From: Pararhodospirillum oryzae
GTDB lineage: Bacteria > Pseudomonadota > Alphaproteobacteria > Rhodospirillales > Rhodospirillaceae
Reading direction: 5' to 3'
NCBI RefSeq assembly: GCF_007992075.1
Contig: NZ_BJZO01000020.1
Location: forward strand, 1-41,970
DNA length: 41,970 nt
Shown here in pieces: positions 1 through 9,054 of the stretch; positions within the stretch are counted from its first letter, which is position 1, and every line of letters begins with the position of its first letter. A program made the position numbers and the translations under genes. The notes beneath the pieces are model-generated. The model did no database searches and was not told the origin of the DNA. It saw only the letters and a program-made list of their open reading frames with translations.

Positions 1-1791
1 ACCGTCGAGAACATCATTCCCCGGCGCCGCGTCGGGCAGGGTCACCGTCAGGGTCGTGCTTTGGGTCCGGGTGGTTTCCAGCCCCGCCTCGGTGCTGGTG
101 TAGTCCGGGTTGTCGGCATCGATGTCGGTGGTCGTGACCTCGACGGTCAGGTCGAAGGTCGGCGCCGTTCCCGTGGGCACCGACAAGAACAGGCTGCCGT
201 CCGTGTACAGGGCGTCCTGGGCATCACTGAGCGGAACAGCCCAGCGCCCGTCTCCCAGATCGGTGCCGACGGACAAGGTGACGCCGTCCGGCAGACCCGA
301 AATCACGATCGTTTGCGATTCCGAGCCATCCTGATCAATCAGCGTGCTCGACAACGACAAGGGCACCGTGTAGCCGCTGGCCTCGCCATCACCATGCAGC
401 ACATCGTCGCCGGCGCCCCCCGCCACGGTGTCGTCGCCATCGCCGCCATACACCGTATCGGCGCCATCGCCCGCCGTGATGACATCATCCCCGGCGCCCC
501 CATGAACCACGTCGTCGCCGGCACCGGCCACGATCGTATCCGCGTGGCCGGTTCCCGCCAGCGTGTCGGCCTCGTCGGTGCCCGCCGGGGGAGGCGTCGC
601 CGCCCCGGCCTCGGCCGTTCCGCTCGTGGCCGTCAGGGTCACGCCATCGGCCACCGCCAGGACTTCGATCGTCATGGTGCTGGTGACCGTCACCGGATCA
701 CCAAGCGAGTTGGACCCTTCCACCTGGATGGTGAGATCAAAGTCATCGGCGCTGTTGGCCGCGGGCGTGAGGGTCAGCCCCTCCATGTCCTGGGGCAGGA
801 CACGCCAGACCCCGCCGCCCATGTCCTCGCCCGCCGAGAGAGTAGCCCCCGCCGGCACGCCGGAAATCACGAAAACGGAGGGAAGCACGCCCTCGACCGA
901 GACATCCAGCGCGATCGCCTGATCCTCGTGGCCTCCGCCCTCGCCCGACACGCTGGTGGGAGCGGCCTGCGCCGCGCCGCCGGTATCGGTCGGGTCGCGC
1001 GGTACCTCGGGGGTGTCCGGACCGCCGTCACCGCCCGGAACATCAACGCCCGTGGTGGGATCGAAGCCGGTCGAGGGTGGGGACGTGTTTTCCGCCGGCC
1101 CTGTCCCCTCGGTGGGAGAGGACTCGGGACTGGGTTCTGTATCGGTGGTTTCGGTATTGTCTTCCTCGACCGGAACCTGGCCCTCTCCCTCGCCCACGCC
1201 ACCGGTACCGCCCACATCGGCAGGCGCGCCCGCTGCCCCGGCCGCCTGGGCGGGAGCGTTGGGCGTTCCGGGAGCCGGAGGGGCCTGGTTTTCCGTGTCG
1301 CCCGCCGTTTCTCCCGCCGGACCCTCGGGCAACTCGGGCTCGCCCGAGGGAACACCCGCCTCGGGTTCCGGGTACTCGGGGGAGACAAAGCCGCCGGAGC
1401 GGGTTGGCGCGATTTCGTTTTCGCCTTCGAAGCGACGGATGGTCGGATCGGTCGGATCGACAGGGGGCGTTTCCTCGCGCGGGATCTCGCGAGAGGGCGG
1501 CACCACCACCTCGCCTTCCACCGTCTGGGCGCCACCGACTGCTTCGCCTTCGCGGACATTTTCGTCAGGGACCGAGCTGCCCTGATGGAACGCCCCGTAG
1601 ACCATCAGGTTTTCGGTGTCTTCCGGATGGACGTCGGCCAGGTCCTCGTCGTCCTCGTCGCGCAGGGTGTTGTCCTGCACGTCCGACATCATCAGAAGAT
1701 CGTTGTTCACCGCGTCCTGGTTCTGGGACCCGGCTTCGTCCATCTCGTCGTCCATTTCCGGCGGCGTCGGGGTAGTGGTATCGCTAGCCAT
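1..1791 (-). CDS. Large RTX-type secreted protein / adhesin, N-terminal part (C-terminus beyond window)
   Basis: The minus-strand frame stays open from an ATG at 1791 to the left edge (597 codons) and shows no stop. The first ~260 residues are acidic and rich in Pro, Glu, Gly and Thr (for example MASDTTTPTPPEMDDEMDEA) and look disordered. Then come beta-sandwich repeats of the kind found in giant biofilm adhesins (GVPAGATLSAG..., then IEVLAVADGVTLTA). At about residues 404-465 there is a block of GGxGxDxxx calcium-binding nonapeptides (VVHGGAGDDVITAGDGADTV). A second Ig-like unit follows (LIDQDGSESQTIVISGLPDG). No Sec signal is present, as expected for a type I substrate with a C-terminal signal. 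The gene lies directly downstream of a HlyD/ABC secretion cluster on the same strand, so it is probably that system's cargo. A terminator-like hairpin at 2068-2093 suggests it has its own promoter. The SD is weak (GGGAA). Surface adhesion is inferred from the family. Confidence 0.8.
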   Translation of the reverse strand, partial: MASDTTTPTPPEMDDEMDEAGSQNQDAVNNDLLMMSDVQDNTLRDEDDEDLADVHPEDTENLMVYGAFHQGSSVPDENVREGEAVGGAQTVEGEVVVPPSREIPREETPPVDPTDPTIRRFEGENEIAPTRSGGFVSPEYPEPEAGVPSGEPELPEGPAGETAGDTENQAPPAPGTPNAPAQAAGAAGAPADVGGTGGVGEGEGQVPVEEDNTETTDTEPSPESSPTEGTGPAENTSPPSTGFDPTTGVDVPGGDGGPDTPEVPRDPTDTGGAAQAAPTSVSGEGGGHEDQAIALDVSVEGVLPSVFVISGVPAGATLSAGEDMGGGVWRVLPQDMEGLTLTPAANSADDFDLTIQVEGSNSLGDPVTVTSTMTIEVLAVADGVTLTATSGTAEAGAATPPPAGTDEADTLAGTGHADTIVAGAGDDVVHGGAGDDVITAGDGADTVYGGDGDDTVAGGAGDDVLHGDGEASGYTVPLSLSSTLIDQDGSESQTIVISGLPDGVTLSVGTDLGDGRWAVPLSDAQDALYTDGSLFLSVPTGTAPTFDLTVEVTTTDIDADNPDYTSTEAGLETTRTQSTTLTVTLPDAAPGNDVLDG

Positions 1792-2124
1792 GGTGCCATT
1801 CCCATTCTGCTGACCGTCCGGATGCCCCCGGACCCCTTGACGGACAGAGCCGAGACTCCACCCTTTGCCTGCGTCAGGCGCTTATTCCAAGGAATAGGCC
1901 GCTTTTGACGCGATTGCCATGTGGACCTATGGGAGGGGGGCAACCACCGCTTGCTTCTCCCATAACCCTTTGATTAACAATACAATCCCATCGCTCCCTT
2001 CTCGTTATATGACTTCGGGCATAAGGGCGGTCTGACGACGTTCCGCGCCCGAAGGCCGGGAATCGAAACGCCCGCCCCAGAAAGGGCGGGCGTGAAACGT
2101 CATGGAACGGTAAAACAGAGCGGA
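1792..2124. other. Intergenic region between hlyD-like gene and RTX gene
   Basis: 333 bases without a gene. It contains the hairpin terminator of the secretion operon (2068-2093) and an AT-richer patch at about 1965-2020. At 1883-1896 there is a perfect dyad, TATTCC-TT-GGAATA when read on the minus strand. The RTX promoter is presumably here, but I see no convincing -35/-10 pair. Confidence 0.6.
2068..2093 (-). terminator. Hairpin terminator after the T1SS operon
   Basis: A perfect 10-bp stem (ACGCCCGCCC / GGGCGGGCGT) with a 6-nt loop lies 32 bases past the stop codon of the hlyD-like gene. On the minus strand it is followed by TTCGATT, a weak U-tract. Confidence 0.6.
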
Positions 2125-3552
2125 TTAGCGTTCGTGGAACGCTGTCTCGATGTTGCGATAAACCGGCTTGAGCAAATATTGCAGCAAGGTTTTATCGCCC
2201 GTGATGATATCGGCCTGCACCGTCATGCCGGGCAAGACTGGATTGCGTTCCGGGTCCGTGCCCACATAATCCTTATCGAGGCTGACAAACCCTTTGTAAT
2301 AGGGGTTGTTATCTTCATCCACGAAGGTCGTGGCCGAGACGGCGGTTAGCTTGCCCGTCACATAGCCATAGCGCGAGAAATCATAACTGGTCACCTTGAC
2401 CTTGACCGGCTGGCCGACCGCCACGTGGCCGATATCCCGGGTCTGGATGCGGGCCTCGACGCGCAGGTTCTCCTCGACCGGCACGATATTGAGGATAATC
2501 CCCCCGGCCGGCACCACGGCGCCCACCGTTTTCACCTTCATGTCCTGCACGTAGCCCGAAACGGGCGCGCGGACTTCAAGGCGGGCCACCCGGTCCTGGG
2601 CCTTGCTCATGGCTTCGCGCACCTGGGCCAGTTCCGAGGTAACCGCCCCCATTTCCTTGAGGGCCTCCTGGCGCAAGGTGGCGTCAAGATCGCCAAGGCG
2701 GCTGTTGATCTCGGCGATTTCCTGCATCACCGAGCGCTTGTTGCCCAGCACCTGCACGATGTCCCCCTTGACCGAGGCGGCGGTGCGTCGGGTATCAAGC
2801 AGCGTGACGCGCGAGGTGAGCCCCTTGCGCATCAGCTCTTCGCGCATGCCCAGTTCCTCGCCCACCAGGCTCAGCTGTTCATTCAGCGCGTGTTCCTGCT
2901 CGTCGAGGAGGGTAAGGGACTCGCGCTTCTGGCGGATCTGGTCGACCAGAACGGCGCGCGAGGTCTCGCGGTTGGCCACCTGGGTACGGAAAATCGACAT
3001 CTGGTCGTCCTTGAGCGCCTTGTACTCATCGCTCAGGAACGAAAAGTCCGGCTCGCGCCCGGCCCCGAAGGCCCGCAGCCGCTCGGCTTGCAGCGACAGG
3101 GCGGCAAAACGCGCCCGCATGGTCTGAAGCTCGGACAAGGCCGCGTCCGGGCTCATTTTCAGCAAGATCTCGCCATCCTTGACCAGCTGGCCCTCGTCCA
3201 CCGAAATCTCCTGGACGATCCCCCCTTCCAGATGCTGCACCACCCGCACCGACCCACTGGGCGCCACCTGGCCAAAGGCAATGGACACCTCTTCCAGATG
3301 AGTCAGCGAGGCCCAGACCAGGAAGGCGGTGACCACCCCGGCGGCGGTGATCATGGCAAGCCGGACGTAGCGGGACATGCCCGCCTCCTCCAGCATCACC
3401 GATTGCCCGAGATAGCGGGTCTGGCGGCTTCCCTTGCTGACCCGGGACCGGCCGGCGGCCGAGGTCGACGCGTGAGAAGCCGTTCCCGCCACGAAAGGCC
3501 CGGCCGGGCCCCCGGCGGACACGGGTGTCAGATCGGAAGAAGGCGCGGTCAT
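2125..3552 (-). CDS. HlyD-family type I secretion membrane fusion protein
   Basis: 475 aa adaptor that would link the inner-membrane ABC pair to a TolC-like outer-membrane channel (no tolC gene in the window). A short Ser/Gly-rich cytoplasmic tail is followed by one membrane segment at about residues 65-85 (MITAAGVVTAFLVWASL). Next come a lipoyl-type half motif (VRVVQHLEGGIVQEISVDEG), a long coiled-coil region (about 140-320) and the second barrel half (VEARIQTRDIGHVAVGQPVK). The C-terminus carries the family end signature PGMTVQADIITGDKTLLQYL. The length is normal for HlyD/LapC proteins. The ATG overlaps the stop of the upstream ABC gene by four bases (ATGA), which indicates translational coupling. 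It is the last gene of the three-gene secretion operon. Confidence 0.93.
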   Translation of the reverse strand: MTAPSSDLTPVSAGGPAGPFVAGTASHASTSAAGRSRVSKGSRQTRYLGQSVMLEEAGMSRYVRLAMITAAGVVTAFLVWASLTHLEEVSIAFGQVAPSGSVRVVQHLEGGIVQEISVDEGQLVKDGEILLKMSPDAALSELQTMRARFAALSLQAERLRAFGAGREPDFSFLSDEYKALKDDQMSIFRTQVANRETSRAVLVDQIRQKRESLTLLDEQEHALNEQLSLVGEELGMREELMRKGLTSRVTLLDTRRTAASVKGDIVQVLGNKRSVMQEIAEINSRLGDLDATLRQEALKEMGAVTSELAQVREAMSKAQDRVARLEVRAPVSGYVQDMKVKTVGAVVPAGGIILNIVPVEENLRVEARIQTRDIGHVAVGQPVKVKVTSYDFSRYGYVTGKLTAVSATTFVDEDNNPYYKGFVSLDKDYVGTDPERNPVLPGMTVQADIITGDKTLLQYLLKPVYRNIETAFHER

Positions 3553-5855
3553 AGCATCTCCTGCGGAATCTTGTCGCGCACCTGGTCGGTGGGGCCAGCC
3601 AGACGCAGATACCCGTCCTCCAGCACCACGATCTGGTCGGCCAGGCGCAGATGGCTGGGGCGATGGGTGACCAGGAACACGGTGGCGTGGCCGCGCATGG
3701 CTTCCACCGTTTTCATGAAGGCGCGGTCGCCCGCGAAGTCGAGACCGTTCACCGGTTCATCGAACAGCATGATCGGAGAGCGCTGCACGTAGGCCCGCGC
3801 CAGGCACAGGCGCTGCACCAGGCTGGCCGACAGGCGTTCGCGCGCCCCATCGCCCACCCGGGTGTTGATCCCCTCGGGCAGGGCCTCGATTTCCTTCAGG
3901 CAGTCGGCCTGGTCGCAGGCCCAAAGGATATCGTCGTCGGTCGCGGTTGGCGCGGCCAGGCGCAGGTTCTGGGCTACCGTGCCATGGAACAGGGCCGGGG
4001 TCTGGGGCACGTAGCCAATGGACTGGCGCAGTTCCAGGGGCTCGATCTGGCGGATATCGATGTTGTCGATCCGCACGTTGCCGGCCTGCGGGTGATACAT
4101 GCCCAAGATCAGCTTGAGCACCGTGGACTTGCCCGCGCCATTGGGCCCGACCACCGCCACGACCTCGCCCGGCTGGGCCTCGAAGGTCACGCCGACCAGG
4201 GCCGGGTCGGCCTCGCTGGAATAGCGGTGCGACACGCGCGAAAAGGTGATCTTGCCCTTGAAGCGGGTCTGGGTCTTGACCGTGGCCGAGGGCTCGCGCT
4301 CGGGCTTGAGGCCCATCAGGCCGTCAATGTTGCGGATGGCCGAGCGCACCTGCTCCACCTGGGTCAGGGCCAGGAACCCGTTTTGCAGCGGCCCCAGCAC
4401 CCGCCAGACCAGCATCATCGAGGCGATGAGCGCGCCCACGGTCATGTCGCCCGACAAGATGCGGGTCACGCCAAACGTGATGGTGCCCAGGCCCGTGCCG
4501 ATCACGGTCACGTGCGACAAGGTGCCGGCGGTCGACGACAACAGCGCGGCATGGAAGTTCGCCATGGTCGAACGGGCCGACATCTCGCGATAGCGCCGCC
4601 GCCAGGTGGCTTCGGCGCCCGTCACCTTGAGGGCCCGCATCTTGGAAACCGTCTCGACCAGGAATTCCTGGCGCCGCGCCTCGACCCGCGACGCGTAGCT
4701 GACCTGGGCCCGGATCCGGCCAAACATGATAAAGCCAATGAAGGCGAAAATTCCCAGCGAAAGCAGGGGAATCAAAACCAAGGTTCCCCCCAGCCAGAAA
4801 ATAACGCCCAGGTAAAGAAGCATGAACGGCAGTTCAAGCGCGACGGTCGCCAGGGATCCGGTGAAGAAGTCACGCACCGTGTCGAAATTCTTGATGCGCG
4901 CGACCTGGGACCCCAGGGTCGCGCGCTCGGTATAGGATGGCGGCAGGCACAAGATCCGCTCGAAAATCGCGTTGCCCACGATGTTATCGAGACGGGCGCC
5001 CACATAGGCGATCATGCGCGCGCGCACGTCACGCAGCAGGTGATCAAAGAAGACCGCGAGCAAAACCCCGGCCAGCAGATAGCCCAGGGCGGACACCGAC
5101 CCGGTCGCGATAACCGTGTCATAGACCGCCATCACGAACATGGGCATCGCCAGGGCAAGAACGTTGCTCAGCAACGAAGTCGCGAACAGTTGCCAGATGA
5201 CCGGCCGGAAGCGGGTAATGGTGGCCTTGAACCAGCCTTGCTGCCGGTTGACCTGGGCGATTTCCTCGGTGTCGATGGGCGAGAAAACATAGGCCTCGCC
5301 CATGACCCGGGGCATGCGAACCGTGGCGTAATTTTCCGTTCCCGACCGGTACACGACCATGACCGGCTCGCCCTCGCGCTCGCGCACCGACAAGGCGACA
5401 AAGGCCGGTCCGCTATCGGGCAGGAACAGGGCCGGCATCAGGCGCGGGTCGATGTCGCACGCCCGCGTCCGGAAGAGATCGCTGCGATAACCCAGTTGCG
5501 CCATGGTGTTGCGCAAGCCGGTGATGTCGAGGGTGTCGGCGAAATGCGGCAGGGCCTCGGCGATCTGCCGGGGGTTGCCCGCCCACTTCAAGGCGCGCAG
5601 CAAGGGCAGCAGGCATGCCGCCAGATCGGATTTGGCGCGAAAGCCGCCCAGGGTTCCGGCGGTGATCGCGGCATCGGAAATGCCCAGTTCGCGCGGAGGG
5701 GCTCCCCACGACGGGCCGGTGGGACGCGCCTGGGCCAGTTCCCGACCCAAGGGGGTGTCCCCTTCCAACCCCTGGGCCGCCAGCAGCTCGCGCACGGTCC
5801 GAGCCGCCTCGTCATCCATGCGTTCCTGGGCCTTGGCCGCCAGCGTGGCTTCCAT
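3549..5855 (-). CDS. Type I secretion ABC transporter with C39-like domain (second of tandem pair)
   Basis: About 768 aa from the ATG at 5855, preceded by AAGGGGAG; longer in-frame starts would overlap the upstream gene. The ~220-residue N-terminal domain resembles the inactive C39 peptidase-like domain of HlyB/LapB exporters (LDITGLRNTMAQLGYRSDL) and lacks a visible catalytic Cys. Six membrane segments and an ATPase domain follow. The ATPase has Walker A GPNGAGKST, Walker B IMLFDEP with the Glu present, and the H-loop His (VTHRPSHL). The C-loop reads LSASLVQR instead of LSGGQ-R. Together with the preceding ABC gene it probably forms a heterodimer that secretes the RTX protein. The stop overlaps the hlyD start by four bases. 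Confidence 0.92.
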   Translation of the reverse strand: MEATLAAKAQERMDDEAARTVRELLAAQGLEGDTPLGRELAQARPTGPSWGAPPRELGISDAAITAGTLGGFRAKSDLAACLLPLLRALKWAGNPRQIAEALPHFADTLDITGLRNTMAQLGYRSDLFRTRACDIDPRLMPALFLPDSGPAFVALSVREREGEPVMVVYRSGTENYATVRMPRVMGEAYVFSPIDTEEIAQVNRQQGWFKATITRFRPVIWQLFATSLLSNVLALAMPMFVMAVYDTVIATGSVSALGYLLAGVLLAVFFDHLLRDVRARMIAYVGARLDNIVGNAIFERILCLPPSYTERATLGSQVARIKNFDTVRDFFTGSLATVALELPFMLLYLGVIFWLGGTLVLIPLLSLGIFAFIGFIMFGRIRAQVSYASRVEARRQEFLVETVSKMRALKVTGAEATWRRRYREMSARSTMANFHAALLSSTAGTLSHVTVIGTGLGTITFGVTRILSGDMTVGALIASMMLVWRVLGPLQNGFLALTQVEQVRSAIRNIDGLMGLKPEREPSATVKTQTRFKGKITFSRVSHRYSSEADPALVGVTFEAQPGEVVAVVGPNGAGKSTVLKLILGMYHPQAGNVRIDNIDIRQIEPLELRQSIGYVPQTPALFHGTVAQNLRLAAPTATDDDILWACDQADCLKEIEALPEGINTRVGDGARERLSASLVQRLCLARAYVQRSPIMLFDEPVNGLDFAGDRAFMKTVEAMRGHATVFLVTHRPSHLRLADQIVVLEDGYLRLAGPTDQVRDKIPQEML

Positions 5856-5887
5856 CAGGGTGCTACTCCCCTTGTCACGGGTCTCGT

Positions 5888-7624
5888 TCAGATCAACCGG
5901 CGCAACGGCTGGGCCCGGCGGGCCCCGAACCCGGCCGGTCCCCCCGCCGGGGCTTCGGCGCCCTCGACGCGCTCGACCAGGGTGCCCATCGAAAGCTGAT
6001 AGACCCGGTCGGTCATGCGCAGGAGCGACGGCCGCTGACTGACGACCACCATGGTGCATCGTCCCTTGAGCCGCTCCAAGGCGGCCCGCAGGTAGGTATC
6101 GCCCACGCTGTCCACCGACGAATTCGCCTCGTCGAACAAGATCACGCGGGGTTCATGCAGCAAGGCCCGCGCGATGGCAAGCCGCTGGCGCAAGCCGGTG
6201 GGCAGGGTATCGTAGGCGCCATCGCCAACCATGGTTTCAAATCCCATGGGCAGGGCGGCGACCACATCGGTCAACCCCAGGTCGTCGGCAACCTGCAAGG
6301 CCCTCTCGCGGCGATCGGGATCGAACATCGTGATGTTCTCAAGGATGGATCCCTTGAACAGCTGCCCGTCCTGGGGCAGCGTGCCGATCTGCTCCTTGTA
6401 CGAAGAGGGCTGATAGGCGCGCAGATCAAGGCCATCCAGGGTGACCCGCCCCCGGGTGGGGCGCAAGGTGCCGTTGATCAGCGACAAAAGCGTGGTCTTG
6501 CCGCTGCCGTTCGCGCCCACGATGCCGATGCACTCACCGGGCCTGATCTCAAGATCAATGCCCCGCACCACTTCCTGATCCTCGCCGCCATAGGTGAAAT
6601 GGGCCTGCTCCAGCACCACGTGGCCCCTAAGCTCGGGCAACGGCGGCAGGGTCTCGGCGGCGTCGACCGGCAACGAGAGGATCCGGCGCAACCGTTCGCG
6701 GCCGATGTGAATGGTCTGGAACCGGGTCCACAGGCCGGCGACCCGCTGCAGCGGCTGCAGCGAGCGCCCCGACAGCAAGGTGCACGCCGCCAGCTGGCCA
6801 ATGGTCAGGCGATTGTCCATCACCAGAAGCGCCCCGTAGGTACTGACCAGCACCATGGTCAACTGCGAGAAAAACGCCCCCTGGGCAATGGAAATGGCGT
6901 TGCGTTCGGCGACCGCGAAGCTCGCCGTGGCGCACGATTCCTGCAAACGCTCGAAGCGACGCATCATCAGGCTTTCCATGGCCATGGCCTTGGTCGCGTG
7001 AATGTTGCTCAACACTTCGATGATGAAATTCAGCTTCCGGTCATTGCTGGTCTGGTGATCCTCGATCGCCTTGCGCAGCCTGATGCCCGAACGCACCGCG
7101 ACCAGCGCGAAAATCACCAGCATGCCAAGCGGCACCAGGACAATCGGTCCTCCCAGGAACCACGTCACCCCGAGGTAGATGAACACGAAAGGCAGATCCA
7201 GAAGCGAGGTCGCCGCCTGTCCGCCATAGTACTCCTTGACCGATTTAAGGGCGGACATTTCCTCAAGCAGCACGCCCGAACCCTTGCGCTGCACGGCCAT
7301 CAGGTCGGCCCCCAGCAGGCAGGCAAACGAGGCGTTGCCCATGCGGTGCTCGAAACGGGCCCCCTCCCACCCGGTGGCATACGACCGGCCAATGCGCAAA
7401 AGCGCCTCCAGGGCCAGGGCCGTGAGAACCCCGATCACCAGAAGCGCCAGCGTCTGCATGCTGGAGTTGGGAACGATCCGGTCATACACCTGCAAAAGGG
7501 CGACCGGCAGGGCCAGGGAGAGGAGATTCAGGAAAAAGGATGTGATCATCAGGTCGGGCGATGCCTGGGGCAGCGCCGACAAGGCCTTGACATCCTCTTG
7601 CGTTGCGTCTTTTGCCCGCCCCAC
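5888..7624 (-). CDS. Type I secretion ABC transporter lacking the C39-like domain (first of tandem pair)
   Basis: 578 aa from a GTG at 7624, preceded by GGGAG at 8-nt spacing. An in-frame ATG at 7720 exists but lies upstream of the best promoter (7685-7713), so I prefer the GTG. The protein enters the membrane domain almost at once (LMITSFFLNLLSLALPVALL) and has no N-terminal peptidase-like domain. The ATPase has Walker A GANGSGKTT and Walker B VILFDEANSSVD. Two motifs are degenerate: the C-loop is LPTGLRQR in place of LSGGQ, and the switch His is replaced by Gln (VVVSQRPSLL). It is followed after 32 bases by the second ABC gene and then hlyD. The two ABC proteins differ too much to be a recent duplication. 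Confidence 0.9.
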   Translation of the reverse strand: MGRAKDATQEDVKALSALPQASPDLMITSFFLNLLSLALPVALLQVYDRIVPNSSMQTLALLVIGVLTALALEALLRIGRSYATGWEGARFEHRMGNASFACLLGADLMAVQRKGSGVLLEEMSALKSVKEYYGGQAATSLLDLPFVFIYLGVTWFLGGPIVLVPLGMLVIFALVAVRSGIRLRKAIEDHQTSNDRKLNFIIEVLSNIHATKAMAMESLMMRRFERLQESCATASFAVAERNAISIAQGAFFSQLTMVLVSTYGALLVMDNRLTIGQLAACTLLSGRSLQPLQRVAGLWTRFQTIHIGRERLRRILSLPVDAAETLPPLPELRGHVVLEQAHFTYGGEDQEVVRGIDLEIRPGECIGIVGANGSGKTTLLSLINGTLRPTRGRVTLDGLDLRAYQPSSYKEQIGTLPQDGQLFKGSILENITMFDPDRRERALQVADDLGLTDVVAALPMGFETMVGDGAYDTLPTGLRQRLAIARALLHEPRVILFDEANSSVDSVGDTYLRAALERLKGRCTMVVVSQRPSLLRMTDRVYQLSMGTLVERVEGAEAPAGGPAGFGARRAQPLRRLI

Positions 7625-7684
7625 GTTCAATGCTCCCGCTTGAATCAACCAAAGTATGCGGGGTCTTCCCGTCTTCTTCGTTTC

Positions 7685-7713
7685 GTTATCGCAAAAGTAT
7701 CGCCCCCTCACAA
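7685..7713 (-). promoter_or_regulatory. Probable sigma70-type promoter of the T1SS operon
   Basis: TTGTGA-17-GATAAC on the minus strand. The predicted start near 7678 lies about 50 bases upstream of the GTG start at 7624. Confidence 0.45.
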
Positions 7714-7799
7714 GGGACATGACGCCAGGCCCGGGGGAGAGCGTTTGCGTAACCCCCGAAAGGCCGGTTCCCAAGAGACGAGAGCCACTCCAAACAGGT

Positions 7800-8966
7800 T
7801 CAAGGCACCTGGCGCGGACCGATCCATCGTTTCAGCCGGTCAATCGCCTGAAGAATCGTCTCGGTTTCGCCACAAAAACTAAACCGGACCCAGGCGCGCC
7901 CCTGCTCCTCGTCGAAGTCCAGGCCCGGAGTCGCGGCCACCCCGGTTTCCTCCAGCAAACGCGCGCAGAAGGCCACGCTGTCGGTGGTCAGGGTGCCCAC
8001 GTCCACGTACAGGTAAAAGGCGCCGTCCGGCGGCGCGAAGTGAGGAAGCCCCATCCGGGGCAGTTCCGCCAGCAAAAGGTCGCGGTTGCGGGCGTAGCGG
8101 CGGATGTTGGCGTCGAAGGCCTCGCGATGGCGCAGCGCGATCACGCCCGCGTGCTGCGACAAGGCGGGCGGGCTGATGAACAGGTTCTGGGCCAGGCATT
8201 CCACCGGACGCACCAGCTCGGGCGGCAGCACCAGCCAGCCCAGGCGCCAGCCCGTCATGCAAAAATACTTGGAAAAGCTGTTCACGATGATCGGATGATC
8301 GGCCATCCCCGCCGCCGTCACCGCCGGGGTTTCGTAGGTGATGCCGTGGTAGATCTCGTCGGAAATCAGCCGGATGCCACGCGCGCCACAGGCCTCGACC
8401 AGCTCGCGGAGCGCCTCGCCCCCCAAAACGGTGCCGGTGGGGTTGGCGGGACTGGCCACGATCAGCCCGTCGAGCGGCTCGGGCAGGCTGTCGAGCAGCT
8501 CGGGCGTGGGCTGGTAGCGGGTTTCGGGCCCCACCCGCACGGTCACGGGCTCGCAGCCCAGGGCCCGCAGGATGTGGCGGTAGGCGGGATACCCCGGCGC
8601 CAGCACGCCCACCCGATCGCCGGCCTCGAAGGCGGCCAGGAACGCGAGCACGAAAGCCCCCGACGAGCCCGTGGTCACGGCGATGCGGGCCGGATCAACG
8701 TCCACGCCCTGGGTCTCGCGGTAATGGGTGGCAATGCCCTGGCGCAGGGCATCGAGGCCCAGCGCCACCGTGTAGCCCAGGGCATCCTCGCCCTTCAGAA
8801 GGGCCGCCAGCTCCTCGCGGGCCGCCGGAGGCAGGCCACTTGACGGCTGCCCGACCTCCAGGTGCAGGGCCGAGGCCCCCGAGGCCTCGCGCCGGGCGGC
8901 GGCCTGCATCACATCCATGACGATGAACGGCGGAATCTGCCCGCGACGGGCAACCTTAAGCGACAT
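7800..8966 (-). CDS. Class I/II pyridoxal-phosphate aminotransferase (aspartate aminotransferase-like)
   Basis: 388 aa, fold type I aminotransferase. Visible motifs: the aminotransferase triad region SPANPTGTVLGGEAL, cofactor Asp/Tyr in LISDEIYHGITYE, Schiff-base Lys at about residue 233 in SFSKYFCMTGWRLGWL, and the carboxylate-binding Arg near the C-terminus (RAWVRFSFCG). The start chosen is the ATG at 8966 with GGAAG five bases upstream; a TTG four codons earlier is possible. The family converts amino acids to 2-oxo acids, and the exact substrate cannot be read from the sequence. It lies 88 bases after a gamma-glutamyltransferase-like gene on the same strand, so co-transcription is possible. 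Confidence 0.9.
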   Translation of the reverse strand: MSLKVARRGQIPPFIVMDVMQAAARREASGASALHLEVGQPSSGLPPAAREELAALLKGEDALGYTVALGLDALRQGIATHYRETQGVDVDPARIAVTTGSSGAFVLAFLAAFEAGDRVGVLAPGYPAYRHILRALGCEPVTVRVGPETRYQPTPELLDSLPEPLDGLIVASPANPTGTVLGGEALRELVEACGARGIRLISDEIYHGITYETPAVTAAGMADHPIIVNSFSKYFCMTGWRLGWLVLPPELVRPVECLAQNLFISPPALSQHAGVIALRHREAFDANIRRYARNRDLLLAELPRMGLPHFAPPDGAFYLYVDVGTLTTDSVAFCARLLEETGVAATPGLDFDEEQGRAWVRFSFCGETETILQAIDRLKRWIGPRQVP

Positions 8967-9054
8967 GATGGCTTCCAACCCAATCAGGACAAAACGGCGG
9001 GCACCCGCTCAAGGGGTGTGCGCCCAAACAAGGAGAGCCTCGGCCCCCTTCGCG

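Noticed and set aside
1200-1270. Possible LapG-type cleavage motif (AAG repeats) in the N-terminal region of the RTX protein
   Set aside because: The context is QAAGAAGAP in low-complexity sequence, not a folded retention module, and no lapD/lapG genes are in the window.
61-1908. A 615-codon open frame on the plus strand
   Set aside because: It is the antisense shadow of the RTX gene: its composition is Arg/Gly/His-rich and meaningless, whereas the minus frame shows RTX and Ig-like motifs.
3651-5999. Long plus-strand open frame opposite the ABC gene
   Set aside because: Rich in His/Gln/Arg/Gly with no domain; it is a by-product of GC-rich codon bias on the opposite strand. The same applies to other long opposite-strand frames across the window.
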